A stretch of 36,934 bases of DNA from positions 1-36,934 of IMG/VR virus record IMGVR_UViG_3300044625_001284, one strand, 5' to 3'. Below the pieces are notes generated by a model. The model was not told where the DNA came from, ran no database searches, and was given only the letters and a program-made list of their open reading frames with translations. Position 1 is the first letter of the stretch; each line of letters opens with the position of its first letter. Source of the DNA: a virus. The translations under genes and the position numbers were made by a program. Of the stretch, positions 15,326-24,156 are shown piece by piece.

Positions 15326-15355
15326 AAGCGGGCTGAATGACACTGGAGTGTTGAC

Positions 15356-15718
15356 GTGCCGAACGACAACTGCACCACGAAGAGCGCCGCCGACCGCCCG
15401 GCGATCGTCCCGCTGGAGTTTGTTCAGGGGGACGATTATTCGCGCCGCGTGCGAATCACTCGCGACATTAGTGGCTACACGCTGGCGGCCGCGATTGTGA
15501 ACGCGGAGACAGGGAATACGGTCTGCACGTTTGCGCTCGCACACTCGACTGTTGTTGTGAACGGAGAGACGCATTCACGCGTCAGTCTCTCGCTAACGGA
15601 AACGCAAACGGCACTACTCGTCAGCCCGCCCACTTACCGCTGGCACTTCAGATGGACGAGCCCGTCAGGAGACACCCGCACGATCCTTGCTGGACGCGTC
15701 TTAGCGAGGAAACGCTGA
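15356..15718 (+). CDS. Hypothetical fibre-cassette protein
   Basis: A GTG start follows a GGAG site. The 120-residue product contains VPLEFVQGDDYSRRVRITRDISGYTLAAAIVN, resembling small beta domains (BppU N-terminus-like) found before phage fibre genes, and ends with a strand-rich segment (TYRWHFRWTSPSGDTRTILAGRV). It may attach the following fibre to the virion. It is the first gene after the strong hairpin. Confidence 0.5.
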   Translation: MPNDNCTTKSAADRPAIVPLEFVQGDDYSRRVRITRDISGYTLAAAIVNAETGNTVCTFALAHSTVVVNGETHSRVSLSLTETQTALLVSPPTYRWHFRWTSPSGDTRTILAGRVLARKR

Positions 15719-15719
15719 T

Positions 15720-17504
<1,785 letters not shown>

Positions 17505-17508
17505 AAGC

Positions 17509-17904
17509 ATGGCAATCGCAATACTGAACGCAGCCGGCCAAGTCGTCACGTTCGTCCGCGACGACGTTCCAGATGGATGGGCAGCACCCGAAGGATGCAC
17601 CGCCATTCCAGAGACAGAACTTCCGGCCGGATGGGAGCGCGCACCAGATACATCGCCCGTTCCGGAATCCATTACGGCCAGACAGGTGCGACTGTATCTC
17701 GTGAGGCATGGCATTTCTATGGCCTCGGTCGAGGAGGCCATCAACACGATTGCCGATCCCGTCACCCGCGAAAGCGTGAGGGTGGAGTGGGAGTATGCCC
17801 CGTGGATAGATCGCTCGCACACATGGTTGACTCCATTGGCTGAATCGCTCGGCATGAGCGCAGCACAAGTCGACGCCGCCTTCCGCGAGGCGGCAACGCT
17901 ATGA
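17509..17904 (+). CDS. Fibre-associated (assembly-type) protein
   Basis: The start at 17509 lies just after the fibre stop. The 131-residue product has a short N-terminal domain (MAIAILNAAGQVVTFV) and a C-terminal helical domain (about 55-131: TARQVRLYLVRHGISMASVEEAI, RESVRVEWEYAPWIDRSHTWL, ESLGMSAAQVDAAFREA). This C-terminal pattern is common in small proteins encoded next to fibre genes. A chaperone role for the fibre is inferred from that association. Confidence 0.6.
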   Translation: MAIAILNAAGQVVTFVRDDVPDGWAAPEGCTAIPETELPAGWERAPDTSPVPESITARQVRLYLVRHGISMASVEEAINTIADPVTRESVRVEWEYAPWIDRSHTWLTPLAESLGMSAAQVDAAFREAATL

Positions 17905-18302
17905 CTGATATGTTCCGAAAAGCATCGCACTGGCTTGATGAGCGGCGGCATGCCGTGGCAACAAGCGAAGTCGTCTACAGACGTGACGATCGGACAGTAT
18001 CGGTGCGGGCCACCATCGGACGCACGGAGTACCAGCAAGATGACGGCGTGGGCGTCATTACCAGGGCCGAAACCCGTGATTTCATCATCCGTGCGCGTGA
18101 ACTGTTGATTGACGGAGTGCAAGTTCTTCCAGAAGTTGGCGACCGCGTTGAGGAAGTAGATCGCGGCACGCTGTTTATCTACGAAGTGCTGCCTGTCGGC
18201 AGCATGCAACCGCACTATCGCTACTCCGATCAATACCGCACGACGCTGCGCATCCACACAAAACTTGTCGCTGAGGAGTTTGCATCGTCATGCCAGCGAT
18301 AA
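17901..18302 (+). CDS. Probable head-tail adaptor/stopper protein
   Basis: The 133-residue product has alternating strands (SEVVYRRDDRTVSVRATIG, TRDFIIRARELLIDG, DRVEEVDRGTLFIYEVLP), like small beta-barrel joining proteins that seal the portal. It is coupled to its neighbours and sits between the fibre cassette and the presumed tail terminator. The call rests on position and fold pattern. Confidence 0.5.
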   Translation: MTDMFRKASHWLDERRHAVATSEVVYRRDDRTVSVRATIGRTEYQQDDGVGVITRAETRDFIIRARELLIDGVQVLPEVGDRVEEVDRGTLFIYEVLPVGSMQPHYRYSDQYRTTLRIHTKLVAEEFASSCQR

Positions 18303-18721
18303 CACAACGCATCGCCGACGCCATCCTGTCGGAGCTCGTAGGACACACGTTTTCATCGACGTTTACTGCCGCGCGAAAGTACGTTCCACAGTTTGACCTT
18401 CGCGATATCGACGGAATCCAGATCAGCGTTGTACCGCGCTCAGTCACTATCGCGAACGCGGACAGGTCGCGCACGTCGCACGAGGTGTCTGTGGACGTAG
18501 CAGTGCAGCGTAAGGTCACCAACGTGCTGCCAAGCGAGATCGACCCACTGATGGATTTAGTGCAGGAAGTAGCCGATTTTCTCACGCGCCTGCGCCTATC
18601 AAACGCTCTACACGCGTCATGGCTGCGAATCGCCAACACGCCGATTTATTCGCCAGAGCACATGGTCGAAAAGCGGATGTTCACCAGCGTTCTCACCGTC
18701 ACCTACATCGTGCATCGCTAA
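18290..18721 (+). CDS. Probable tail terminator/completion protein
   Basis: The 143-residue product has the mixed alpha/beta pattern of tail-terminator proteins (gpU-like): an N-terminal helix (ITQRIADAILSELV), a strand VEVVP-like segment (GIQISVVPRSVTIAN), a long helix (IDPLMDLVQEVADFLTRLRL) and a final strand (SVLTVTYIVHR). It overlaps the adaptor gene by 13 bases. Direct sequence similarity is not clear. Confidence 0.5.
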   Translation: MPAITQRIADAILSELVGHTFSSTFTAARKYVPQFDLRDIDGIQISVVPRSVTIANADRSRTSHEVSVDVAVQRKVTNVLPSEIDPLMDLVQEVADFLTRLRLSNALHASWLRIANTPIYSPEHMVEKRMFTSVLTVTYIVHR

Positions 18722-18733
18722 CAGGACACTCCC

Positions 18734-19105
18734 ATGGCAGATACGAATGCACCAGCCGCCGCCGCGGTCCAGTTCGATGCGATCGCTGACCAACTAGCCG
18801 CCTTCATGAACCAAGCCAGGGTCACCGCGGCCGACGGCCTGACATGGACGGAGTTCGGTGAACTGCTGCTGTCGCTTCTGCGATTGGTTATCACCACGCT
18901 TGACTCTGTCACAACGCTTTCCGGTGAGGAAAAAAAGTCGATTGCCCTGGGTGCGGTGGAGCGGCTGTTTGATGCCGTGGCCGACAAGGCTGTGCCAGCG
19001 GCCGTCTACCCGCTCTGGCTGCTCGTCCGACCGGCCGTGCGGTCGTTCGTCGTTGCAATCGCATCCGGGTCCATCGAAAAGCTTCTCCCGCTGGTGAGGG
19101 CCTGA
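18734..19105 (+). CDS. Hypothetical protein with hydrophobic C-terminus
   Basis: The 123-residue product is helical with Leu-rich segments (FGELLLSLLRLVITTLDSV) and a hydrophobic C-terminal half (AVYPLWLLVRPAVRSFVVAIA). It could associate with membrane. It is the first gene of the eight-gene block that interrupts the tail genes. No named family is recognised. Confidence 0.55.
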   Translation: MADTNAPAAAAVQFDAIADQLAAFMNQARVTAADGLTWTEFGELLLSLLRLVITTLDSVTTLSGEEKKSIALGAVERLFDAVADKAVPAAVYPLWLLVRPAVRSFVVAIASGSIEKLLPLVRA

Positions 19106-19106
19106 C

Positions 19107-19358
19107 ATGCTCGACAACGTCAGGCTGCTCGTGGAATGGGCACCACTGCTCGGATACGGCCGGCGGCTGTCGGCAGCCACCGACGACCGCCAGCGGTCCG
19201 AGGTCATCGCCGACGCCCTCGAGTGGCTGTCATCGAAGACCGGTAACCGCATTGACGACGAACTGTCCGGTCTCCTGGCAGCCGTACTTAAGACCCCGGA
19301 GGGTGCGGCCCTTTCCGGGTGGATCGCCGACAAGGCCGCTGACCTGGAGAAGCCATGA
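19107..19358 (+). CDS. Hypothetical helical protein
   Basis: The 83-residue product follows the previous gene by one base and overlaps the next. It is helical (VRLLVEWAPLLGYGRRLS, LSGLLAAVLKTPEGAALSG) without a clear membrane span. Function is unknown; co-expression with membrane and protease genes suggests the same task. Confidence 0.5.
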   Translation: MLDNVRLLVEWAPLLGYGRRLSAATDDRQRSEVIADALEWLSSKTGNRIDDELSGLLAAVLKTPEGAALSGWIADKAADLEKP

Positions 19359-19597
19359 CATACGTCAACATCGCCCAGTACGTGATCGCCGCCGGCCTCG
19401 TCGGCTATGGCGTCTTCGTAGGAGTGCAGAAGCTGGGCGGCCGGTTCGGACGTCGGCGCGATCGGACGCCGGTGGACGACCTTCGCCTGGTCATCGACCT
19501 TGCGGCCCGGCTGCGAGACCAAGGGAAGACCTCGGCTGTGTCGGTGTGCCAGCAGCTGCTTGATGAACTGCTCAAGCCGGAGACCACGAAATCGTGA
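19355..19597 (+). CDS. Small membrane protein, holin-like
   Basis: The 80-residue product has one N-terminal membrane span (VIAAGLVGYGVFVGVQKL) followed by a basic, helical tail (RFGRRRDRTPVDDLRLVIDL). Size and topology fit a type III holin or a membrane anchor. It is coupled on both sides to its neighbours. The holin role is a guess from context. Confidence 0.45.
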   Translation: MTYVNIAQYVIAAGLVGYGVFVGVQKLGGRFGRRRDRTPVDDLRLVIDLAARLRDQGKTSAVSVCQQLLDELLKPETTKS

Positions 19598-19962
19598 AGC
19601 CGCTCGTCTTCATCGCCACCGGGATTCTCCTGCTGACGCTGCCGCGCGTCGAGTTTGGCCGCGTGGACATGAGCGGGTCTGCCACGGCGGCGGTTTACGT
19701 CTACGAGAAGGACGCAGGAGGTGTCCCGCCGTTCGTGACCGTCGCGGTCAACCGGCTGAACCGCGATCGGAAGGTAGTCGCGACGCTTCTTGAGGACGAC
19801 ACGACCGACGGCAATGGAGACGTCCCGGAGCAGTATCGCGCCGCCCTGGATGCAGCCCGCAAGGCCGGGCTTCCAGCCATCGTCGCACTGGCCGGACGGA
19901 CGGTGATCCGGGTGACTCCTCGGCCCTCAAGCGAAACCGCGATGATGGAGGCCGTGCCGTGA
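19594..19962 (+). CDS. Exported hypothetical protein
   Basis: A GTG start overlaps the previous stop. The 122-residue product begins with a signal or anchor sequence (MKPLVFIATGILLLTLP), then a folded segment with strands (SATAAVYVYEKD, PFVTVAVNRLNRDRKV). It would act in the envelope. No family is recognised. Confidence 0.55.
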   Translation: MKPLVFIATGILLLTLPRVEFGRVDMSGSATAAVYVYEKDAGGVPPFVTVAVNRLNRDRKVVATLLEDDTTDGNGDVPEQYRAALDAARKAGLPAIVALAGRTVIRVTPRPSSETAMMEAVP

Positions 19963-20828
19963 TTGACCCCAATCTCATCGACGTCTTCCCTGAAGAGCAT
20001 GACGGATACCCGGCGAGCCTCGCAATCGAGGACACGCCAGACGCCCTACGCGATGCCTGCGGCGACGCCTCGCGCGAGTTTCCGGATGCGCTGTGGATCG
20101 AGCCGCGCGAGTGGGTGGCTCATGCACGGGAGAACGATGCGGCAGGATCGTGGGGCCTGAACTACATCGACCGGTTCACCAATCAGAATCCGACCCACGA
20201 ATGCACTTGCCATAGTCTGCGGGCCAATGTCGAGGCCGCACGCAACCGGGCGCGAGGCGTGAACTACGGTGGACCAAAGAAGGACTACCGCTACCCCGAG
20301 TCGCGCGAGTTCGGGGCCGTGTGGCTCTCGCCGCTGTCTGTCTATGCAGAGGCGAACCCACGGCAGTGGGGCGGCGCGAACGTCCGCGTGGTGCTTGAGA
20401 TCGCCTGCCGCCGCGGCATGCTGCCCGACACTGTGCAGCCCTACGACTACCGTTTTCGCCACGCCATGCCTGGAACGGTTGGCAAGGGCGGCCTGAACCA
20501 GTCGCACGGGCCGTGGACGCCGGTCTCGCGGTTCCCGGATGGCTGGGAGGAGACGGCGAAGAATTTCCGGCCGTTAGAGGTGATTTTCCCGGAGAGCTAC
20601 GAGCAGGCCGTGTGCCTCGTGCTCCACGGCTACGTCGTCAGCGTTGGCCGCAACGGACACGCGGTGCCATGGGCACGGTGGATTCCCGATCAGCGGCTCA
20701 TGGCCTACCCGGACTCCTACGACATCGTGCGATACGACTCGGAACGGACCGCCCGCTCGGCGTGGGAGGGATCGTTCGCCGTGGCGTCCGTGACTCTCCC
20801 CGATGATTGGAGCCGGCCCGCCGGGTGA
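19959..20828 (+). CDS. Papain-like cysteine peptidase-type protein
   Basis: A GTG start overlaps the previous stop. The 289-residue product has a Q-x5-C arrangement (Gln76, Cys82, with Cys84 close by) in QNPTHECTCHSL followed by a helix, as in the papain active site. GGANVRVVLEIACRRGMLP matches the usual second subdomain, and SVGRNGHAVPW (His234) supplies the likely catalytic His, with Asp residues in PDSYD following. It carries no signal peptide. It could be a lysin-like or virion protease. The fold call rests on motif order; activity is unproved. Confidence 0.5.
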   Translation: MIDPNLIDVFPEEHDGYPASLAIEDTPDALRDACGDASREFPDALWIEPREWVAHARENDAAGSWGLNYIDRFTNQNPTHECTCHSLRANVEAARNRARGVNYGGPKKDYRYPESREFGAVWLSPLSVYAEANPRQWGGANVRVVLEIACRRGMLPDTVQPYDYRFRHAMPGTVGKGGLNQSHGPWTPVSRFPDGWEETAKNFRPLEVIFPESYEQAVCLVLHGYVVSVGRNGHAVPWARWIPDQRLMAYPDSYDIVRYDSERTARSAWEGSFAVASVTLPDDWSRPAG

Positions 20829-21640
20829 CCATGATCGCCATCAAGGCAGACACGACGCCGTTCCTACGCGACCTCCGCCGCGCCGCCGCTCTCGTGGCAG
20901 CGTGGGCCGCTCTGGCCGCGGCCGCCCCGTGCTCGAACTGCCACGGCGACCGGGTCGTCGGCCCCGGCCCTGTGCGGTTCGCCTGCCCGGTGTGCGACGG
21001 TGCCGGCGAGCTCACAGAACCGCAGGCGCCACCGGCCCCAGCTGCTGCCGCTGCACCCGGCCCACGGCCGGCCGTCTGCCGGATCGAGTGCGGGTCCGGC
21101 CCGTCCCGCGACTGCGGCAGCGGCGTGCTCGTCGAGGCCCGCGACGGCCGGGCTCGCGTGCTCACCGCCTGGCACGTCTGCCGCGGCAACCGAGACGCGA
21201 TCACGATCCGCTGGCCGGACGGCACCAGCAGCCCGGCCCGCGTGACCGCGTGGGATTCCGCCTGGGATCTGGCGGTCCTCTCGACCGCGGCCCCCGCCGC
21301 CGCCCCGGTGCCGATCGCGGCCAGGCCCCCGGCCATCGGCGACCGGCTGACGCTCGCCGGCTACGGGCCAGTGCCTTTCGTCTACCGGGAGGCGAGCGGC
21401 GAGGTGACCCAGTTCGTCGGCCCGACTGGCCGGCACCCCATGCACATGGTCGAGGTTCGTGCCGCGGCCCGGCAGGGCGACTCCGGCGGTCCGATCTTCA
21501 ACGCCCGCGGCGAGTTGGTCGCGGTGCTGTGGGGAACGACCGGCGGACTGACTGCCGGGAGCCATGTCGCCGAGATCCGGCGGATGCTGGGCCAGCCGGT
21601 GGCCGCCGCCGTCTGCCGGGACGGGAGGTGCGAGCGATGA
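20825..21640 (+). CDS. Secreted trypsin-like serine protease with CxxC motifs
   Basis: The 271-residue product has a basic start and hydrophobic segment (AALVAAWAALAAAA, about 21-34), like a signal or anchor. Two CxxC motifs follow, CSNCHG and CPVCDGAG (36-61), as in DnaJ zinc centres, and then a trypsin-like domain with a full triad: His117 in TAWHVC, Asp148 in AWDLAVL, Ser220 in RQGDSGGP. Starts at GTG 20825 (overlapping the upstream stop) or ATG 20831 are both possible. An exported protease in a phage late operon is unusual and could attack surface or envelope proteins at lysis. Confidence 0.85.
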   Translation: MTMIAIKADTTPFLRDLRRAAALVAAWAALAAAAPCSNCHGDRVVGPGPVRFACPVCDGAGELTEPQAPPAPAAAAAPGPRPAVCRIECGSGPSRDCGSGVLVEARDGRARVLTAWHVCRGNRDAITIRWPDGTSSPARVTAWDSAWDLAVLSTAAPAAAPVPIAARPPAIGDRLTLAGYGPVPFVYREASGEVTQFVGPTGRHPMHMVEVRAAARQGDSGGPIFNARGELVAVLWGTTGGLTAGSHVAEIRRMLGQPVAAAVCRDGRCER

Positions 21641-21933
21641 CCGACGCCGACTACGTCTGGGCCGAACTGGCCCGTCATCCGATCCGCCGGGCCATGCTCG
21701 GCCGCGAGCGGTGCGACGAGATCGTCGCGACGGCTGCCAGCATGTCGCCCACGGGCGGGGCGGCCGTGGCCGCCGGCCGCAACCGCGACGACATGCGGCG
21801 GATGTGGGAGGGCCGTGTCCGCGACGAATACGCGAGCCGCGCGGGGTTCGCGTTCATGACCATGCTGGTCATGTGGGCCATTGGTGCCATCGTGCAGGCA
21901 CTCGTAAGGAAGTGGTGGGAGGAAAACCCGTGA
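21637..21933 (+). CDS. Small protein with C-terminal membrane span
   Basis: The 98-residue product is polar and helical for its first 65 residues and ends with one membrane span (AFMTMLVMWAIGAIVQALV) and a short basic tail. It is coupled to the protease and to the next membrane protein. It may be a holin partner or spanin-like protein; no family is recognised. Confidence 0.5.
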   Translation: MTDADYVWAELARHPIRRAMLGRERCDEIVATAASMSPTGGAAVAAGRNRDDMRRMWEGRVRDEYASRAGFAFMTMLVMWAIGAIVQALVRKWWEENP

Positions 21934-22235
21934 CACAGCAGACGAGCGACGCCATTGACGTCGGCATCCGCATCGCGAGGGAGTTCGGATTTCCGTGCTT
22001 TGTCCTTGCCGTTGTCGGCTATTGGTGCCAGTTGGCCGCCGTGGCATTGCACGAAACAGTTTTGAAGCCAGTCGTGGAATCGCACTCCACGTTTCTTAGG
22101 ACCACTTCGGACACGCTCTCAACGCTCTCAAGGGCACAGGAGCGGCAGGCCGACACGCTTGAGGAATTGGCCGCTGGTCAGCGGGAACTTCAGCACACCA
22201 TCGGCAAGGCCGTTGGCGAAGGGAGCCGGCGATGA
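21930..22235 (+). CDS. Holin-like membrane/coiled-coil protein
   Basis: A GTG start with GGAGG about eight bases upstream overlaps the previous stop. The 101-residue product has a membrane span (FPCFVLAVVGYWCQLAAVAL) followed by a long coiled coil (TLSRAQERQADTLEELAAGQ). This layout is seen in many small phage membrane proteins encoded in lysis cassettes. A holin or antiholin role is likely but unproved. Confidence 0.5.
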   Translation: MTQQTSDAIDVGIRIAREFGFPCFVLAVVGYWCQLAAVALHETVLKPVVESHSTFLRTTSDTLSTLSRAQERQADTLEELAAGQRELQHTIGKAVGEGSRR

Positions 22236-22873
22236 GTGCCACCGTGAAGATCGAGGACAGGACGTCCTACGTGCGCAGGGCCATGCGCCGAGCGACGTTC
22301 AAAAACCTCGGACACGCTGGCGCCAGCCTGCGCCTTGCGGCACAGCGACTTATCCGCACTCGGCAGAATGCCAGTGATCCTGGCACACCTCCGCACACCC
22401 GCAAGGGAGCGCTGCGGAACTCAATCCTCTACGCCGTCGAGGGCGATCATACGGTGGTCATCGGGCCGGCTTCGCACCTGATTTCCGACGTTGCCGCGGC
22501 CCACGAGCACGGAGGCATGCAACGCCCAAGGTCGCTCCGTGGCAAGTCGCCTGAAAGCCTCGTCGCCGCAGGCACAAACTGGAAACTGTTCGTCGGCGGG
22601 CATGGCCCAATCAGCGACGCATCCGGCACTGTCTACATCAAGTTCGTGAGTGAGGCCCAGGTCGACAAGAGCAAGCGGTACATCGAAACCGCTCCAGCCG
22701 AAGCATTCGGAAATACCCGCAAAGCACGCATGCAGGCAGAGAAACGCCGGGTACGCGCTCTTGTAGCTGCCCACGGCGGCGTCGCCAACTACCCGAAACG
22801 CCCGTTCATGGGGCCGGCCCTGATGCAAAACATCGACCGACTTCCGCGACTGTGGGCCAACAGCGTTCAGTGA
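22232..22873 (+). CDS. HK97 gp10-like tail completion protein
   Basis: The 213-residue product carries the HK97 gp10/minor tail pattern: basic N-terminal helix, SDPGTPPHTRKGALRNSILYAV, a VVIGPASHL segment, AAHEHGG, and the C-terminal YPKRPFMGPAL. These proteins finish the head-tail joint. It restarts the tail module after the eight-gene block, and it overlaps the previous stop by four bases. Confidence 0.75.
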   Translation: MSATVKIEDRTSYVRRAMRRATFKNLGHAGASLRLAAQRLIRTRQNASDPGTPPHTRKGALRNSILYAVEGDHTVVIGPASHLISDVAAAHEHGGMQRPRSLRGKSPESLVAAGTNWKLFVGGHGPISDASGTVYIKFVSEAQVDKSKRYIETAPAEAFGNTRKARMQAEKRRVRALVAAHGGVANYPKRPFMGPALMQNIDRLPRLWANSVQ

Positions 22874-22913
22874 TTCTCGACCGTACCACCCAACCCCCAA
22901 GGAGGGACAGCAG

Positions 22914-23357
22914 ATGACCAGGATCGGATTGGATTGCAAGCTCTACTACAACACCGGCTCCTACACCACGCCCAACTGGCAGGAGATCACGAACGCGAAG
23001 GACGTGACCATCCCGCTGACGAAGGGCGAGGCCGACACGAGCCGGCGTGGCACGACGTGGAAGACGCGTCGCGGCACCCTCAAGGACGCCTCAATCGACT
23101 TCCAGATCGTGCAGGAAGACGGCGACGCCGCCTTCGCCGCCCTGCTCGACTCGTACCTCAACGGCACGCCGATCGAGCTGCTCGCTCTCAACGGCGATGT
23201 GGCCGAAGCCGGCTCCGAGGGGCTGCGATGCACCTGCGAGGTGTTCAGCTTCCAGGACGGCCAGGCCCTGGAATCGGCTGTTGTCTACGACGTGTCGGCC
23301 AAGCCCACGCCGAGCGAGCATGATCCCGAGTGGTACGAAGCGGCGGGGGCTCCGTGA
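22914..23357 (+). CDS. Major tail tube protein
   Basis: The 147-residue product matches phage tail tube proteins: GLDCKLYYNTGSY, NAKDVTIPLTKGEADTSRRG, RRGTLKDASIDFQIV and a C-terminal SAVVYDVSAKPTPSEHDPEWY. It polymerises around the tape measure to form the tail. AAGGAGGGA upstream is a very strong ribosome site, fitting an abundant product. It directly precedes the tail chaperone gene. Confidence 0.85.
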   Translation: MTRIGLDCKLYYNTGSYTTPNWQEITNAKDVTIPLTKGEADTSRRGTTWKTRRGTLKDASIDFQIVQEDGDAAFAALLDSYLNGTPIELLALNGDVAEAGSEGLRCTCEVFSFQDGQALESAVVYDVSAKPTPSEHDPEWYEAAGAP

Positions 23358-23830
23358 TGCCCGCCACCTTCACGGATACGGCCGGGCGCGTTTGGTCGGT
23401 GTCGATCGGCACCGACACGATCAAGCGCGTCCGGTCTCTTCTGTCCGTCGATCTCATGGAGTTCGTCGAAGGCTCGCTCATGGGCAAGCTCATGGGCGAC
23501 GTCGTGCTGTTCGTCGATGTCCTGTACGCCATCTGCAAGCCGGAGGCAGACGCCAAGGGAGTCACCGACGAGCAGTTCGGCCGAGCCATGAGCGGAGACG
23601 TCCTCCAAGCCGCTGAGGAGGCGTTGGCAGAGGGGCTTTTTACTTTTTCCCACCCGTCCCGCAGGGAAGCGGCGCGGAAGGGGTGGGAGAAGGCGAAGCA
23701 GCTGCGGCAGCGAGCGTGCGAGATGGCGACGGTCAGGCTGGACGATCCGTCGATCGACCGGCTGTTCGAGGAGCGGATGCAGGAACGGATAGCCGCCCTC
23801 GAATCACCGCCGCCGATGTCTGGAAGCTGA
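23357..23830 (+). CDS. Tail assembly chaperone, gpG-like
   Basis: The 157-residue product is helical and acidic, as in phage tail chaperones (GRVWSVSIGTDTIKRVRSLLSVDLMEF, GDVLQAAEEALAEGLF). It overlaps the tube stop by a shared base. These proteins come in short (G) and frameshifted long (GT) forms that coat the tape measure. Here the extension lies in the -1 frame without its own clear start (next entry). Confidence 0.75.
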   Translation: MPATFTDTAGRVWSVSIGTDTIKRVRSLLSVDLMEFVEGSLMGKLMGDVVLFVDVLYAICKPEADAKGVTDEQFGRAMSGDVLQAAEEALAEGLFTFSHPSRREAARKGWEKAKQLRQRACEMATVRLDDPSIDRLFEERMQERIAALESPPPMSGS

Positions 23831-24156
23831 TTTACCAACTTGCCGGCGTCGTGGGGGTCGATCCCGGCCCCCTGACGCTCCGCGAACTGGTGTGGATGGC
23901 AGATGGACGGAGACGAGACGAATGGAGGCGAACGGCTCGGGTTTGCAGCGTGCTCGCGAACATCCATCGCGATCGCAAAACACGCCCGACGCCGTTCACC
24001 GATGACGAGTTCAATGACTACGGAAGCCCGCGTCCGCCCGAGCGGCGGATCAAGGCCCCGATCACGATCCTGAAGAGCATTTTCCTCCCGCAACGCCAAA
24101 GGATTTCATCGTGTCGTCGTCCGCCATCCGCGCCGGTGCCGCCTACATCGAGTTGA
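23683..24156 (+). CDS. Tail chaperone extension, likely expressed by -1 frameshift
   Basis: The frame holds DVWKLIYQLAGVVGVDPGPLTLRELVWMADG from 23815, the typical C-terminal half of GT-type chaperones, and overlaps both the G frame before it and the tape measure after it. It lacks a ribosome site near its conserved part, so a -1 shift from the gpG frame is the expected mechanism; an ATG at 23683 opens the frame but precedes a low-complexity stretch. No perfect X-XXY-YYZ heptamer is seen. The T-rich run at 23636-23648 and the CCG repeats at 23806-23814 are the only candidates. Confidence 0.6.
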   Translation: MGEGEAAAAASVRDGDGQAGRSVDRPAVRGADAGTDSRPRITAADVWKLIYQLAGVVGVDPGPLTLRELVWMADGRRRDEWRRTARVCSVLANIHRDRKTRPTPFTDDEFNDYGSPRPPERRIKAPITILKSIFLPQRQRISSCRRPPSAPVPPTSS

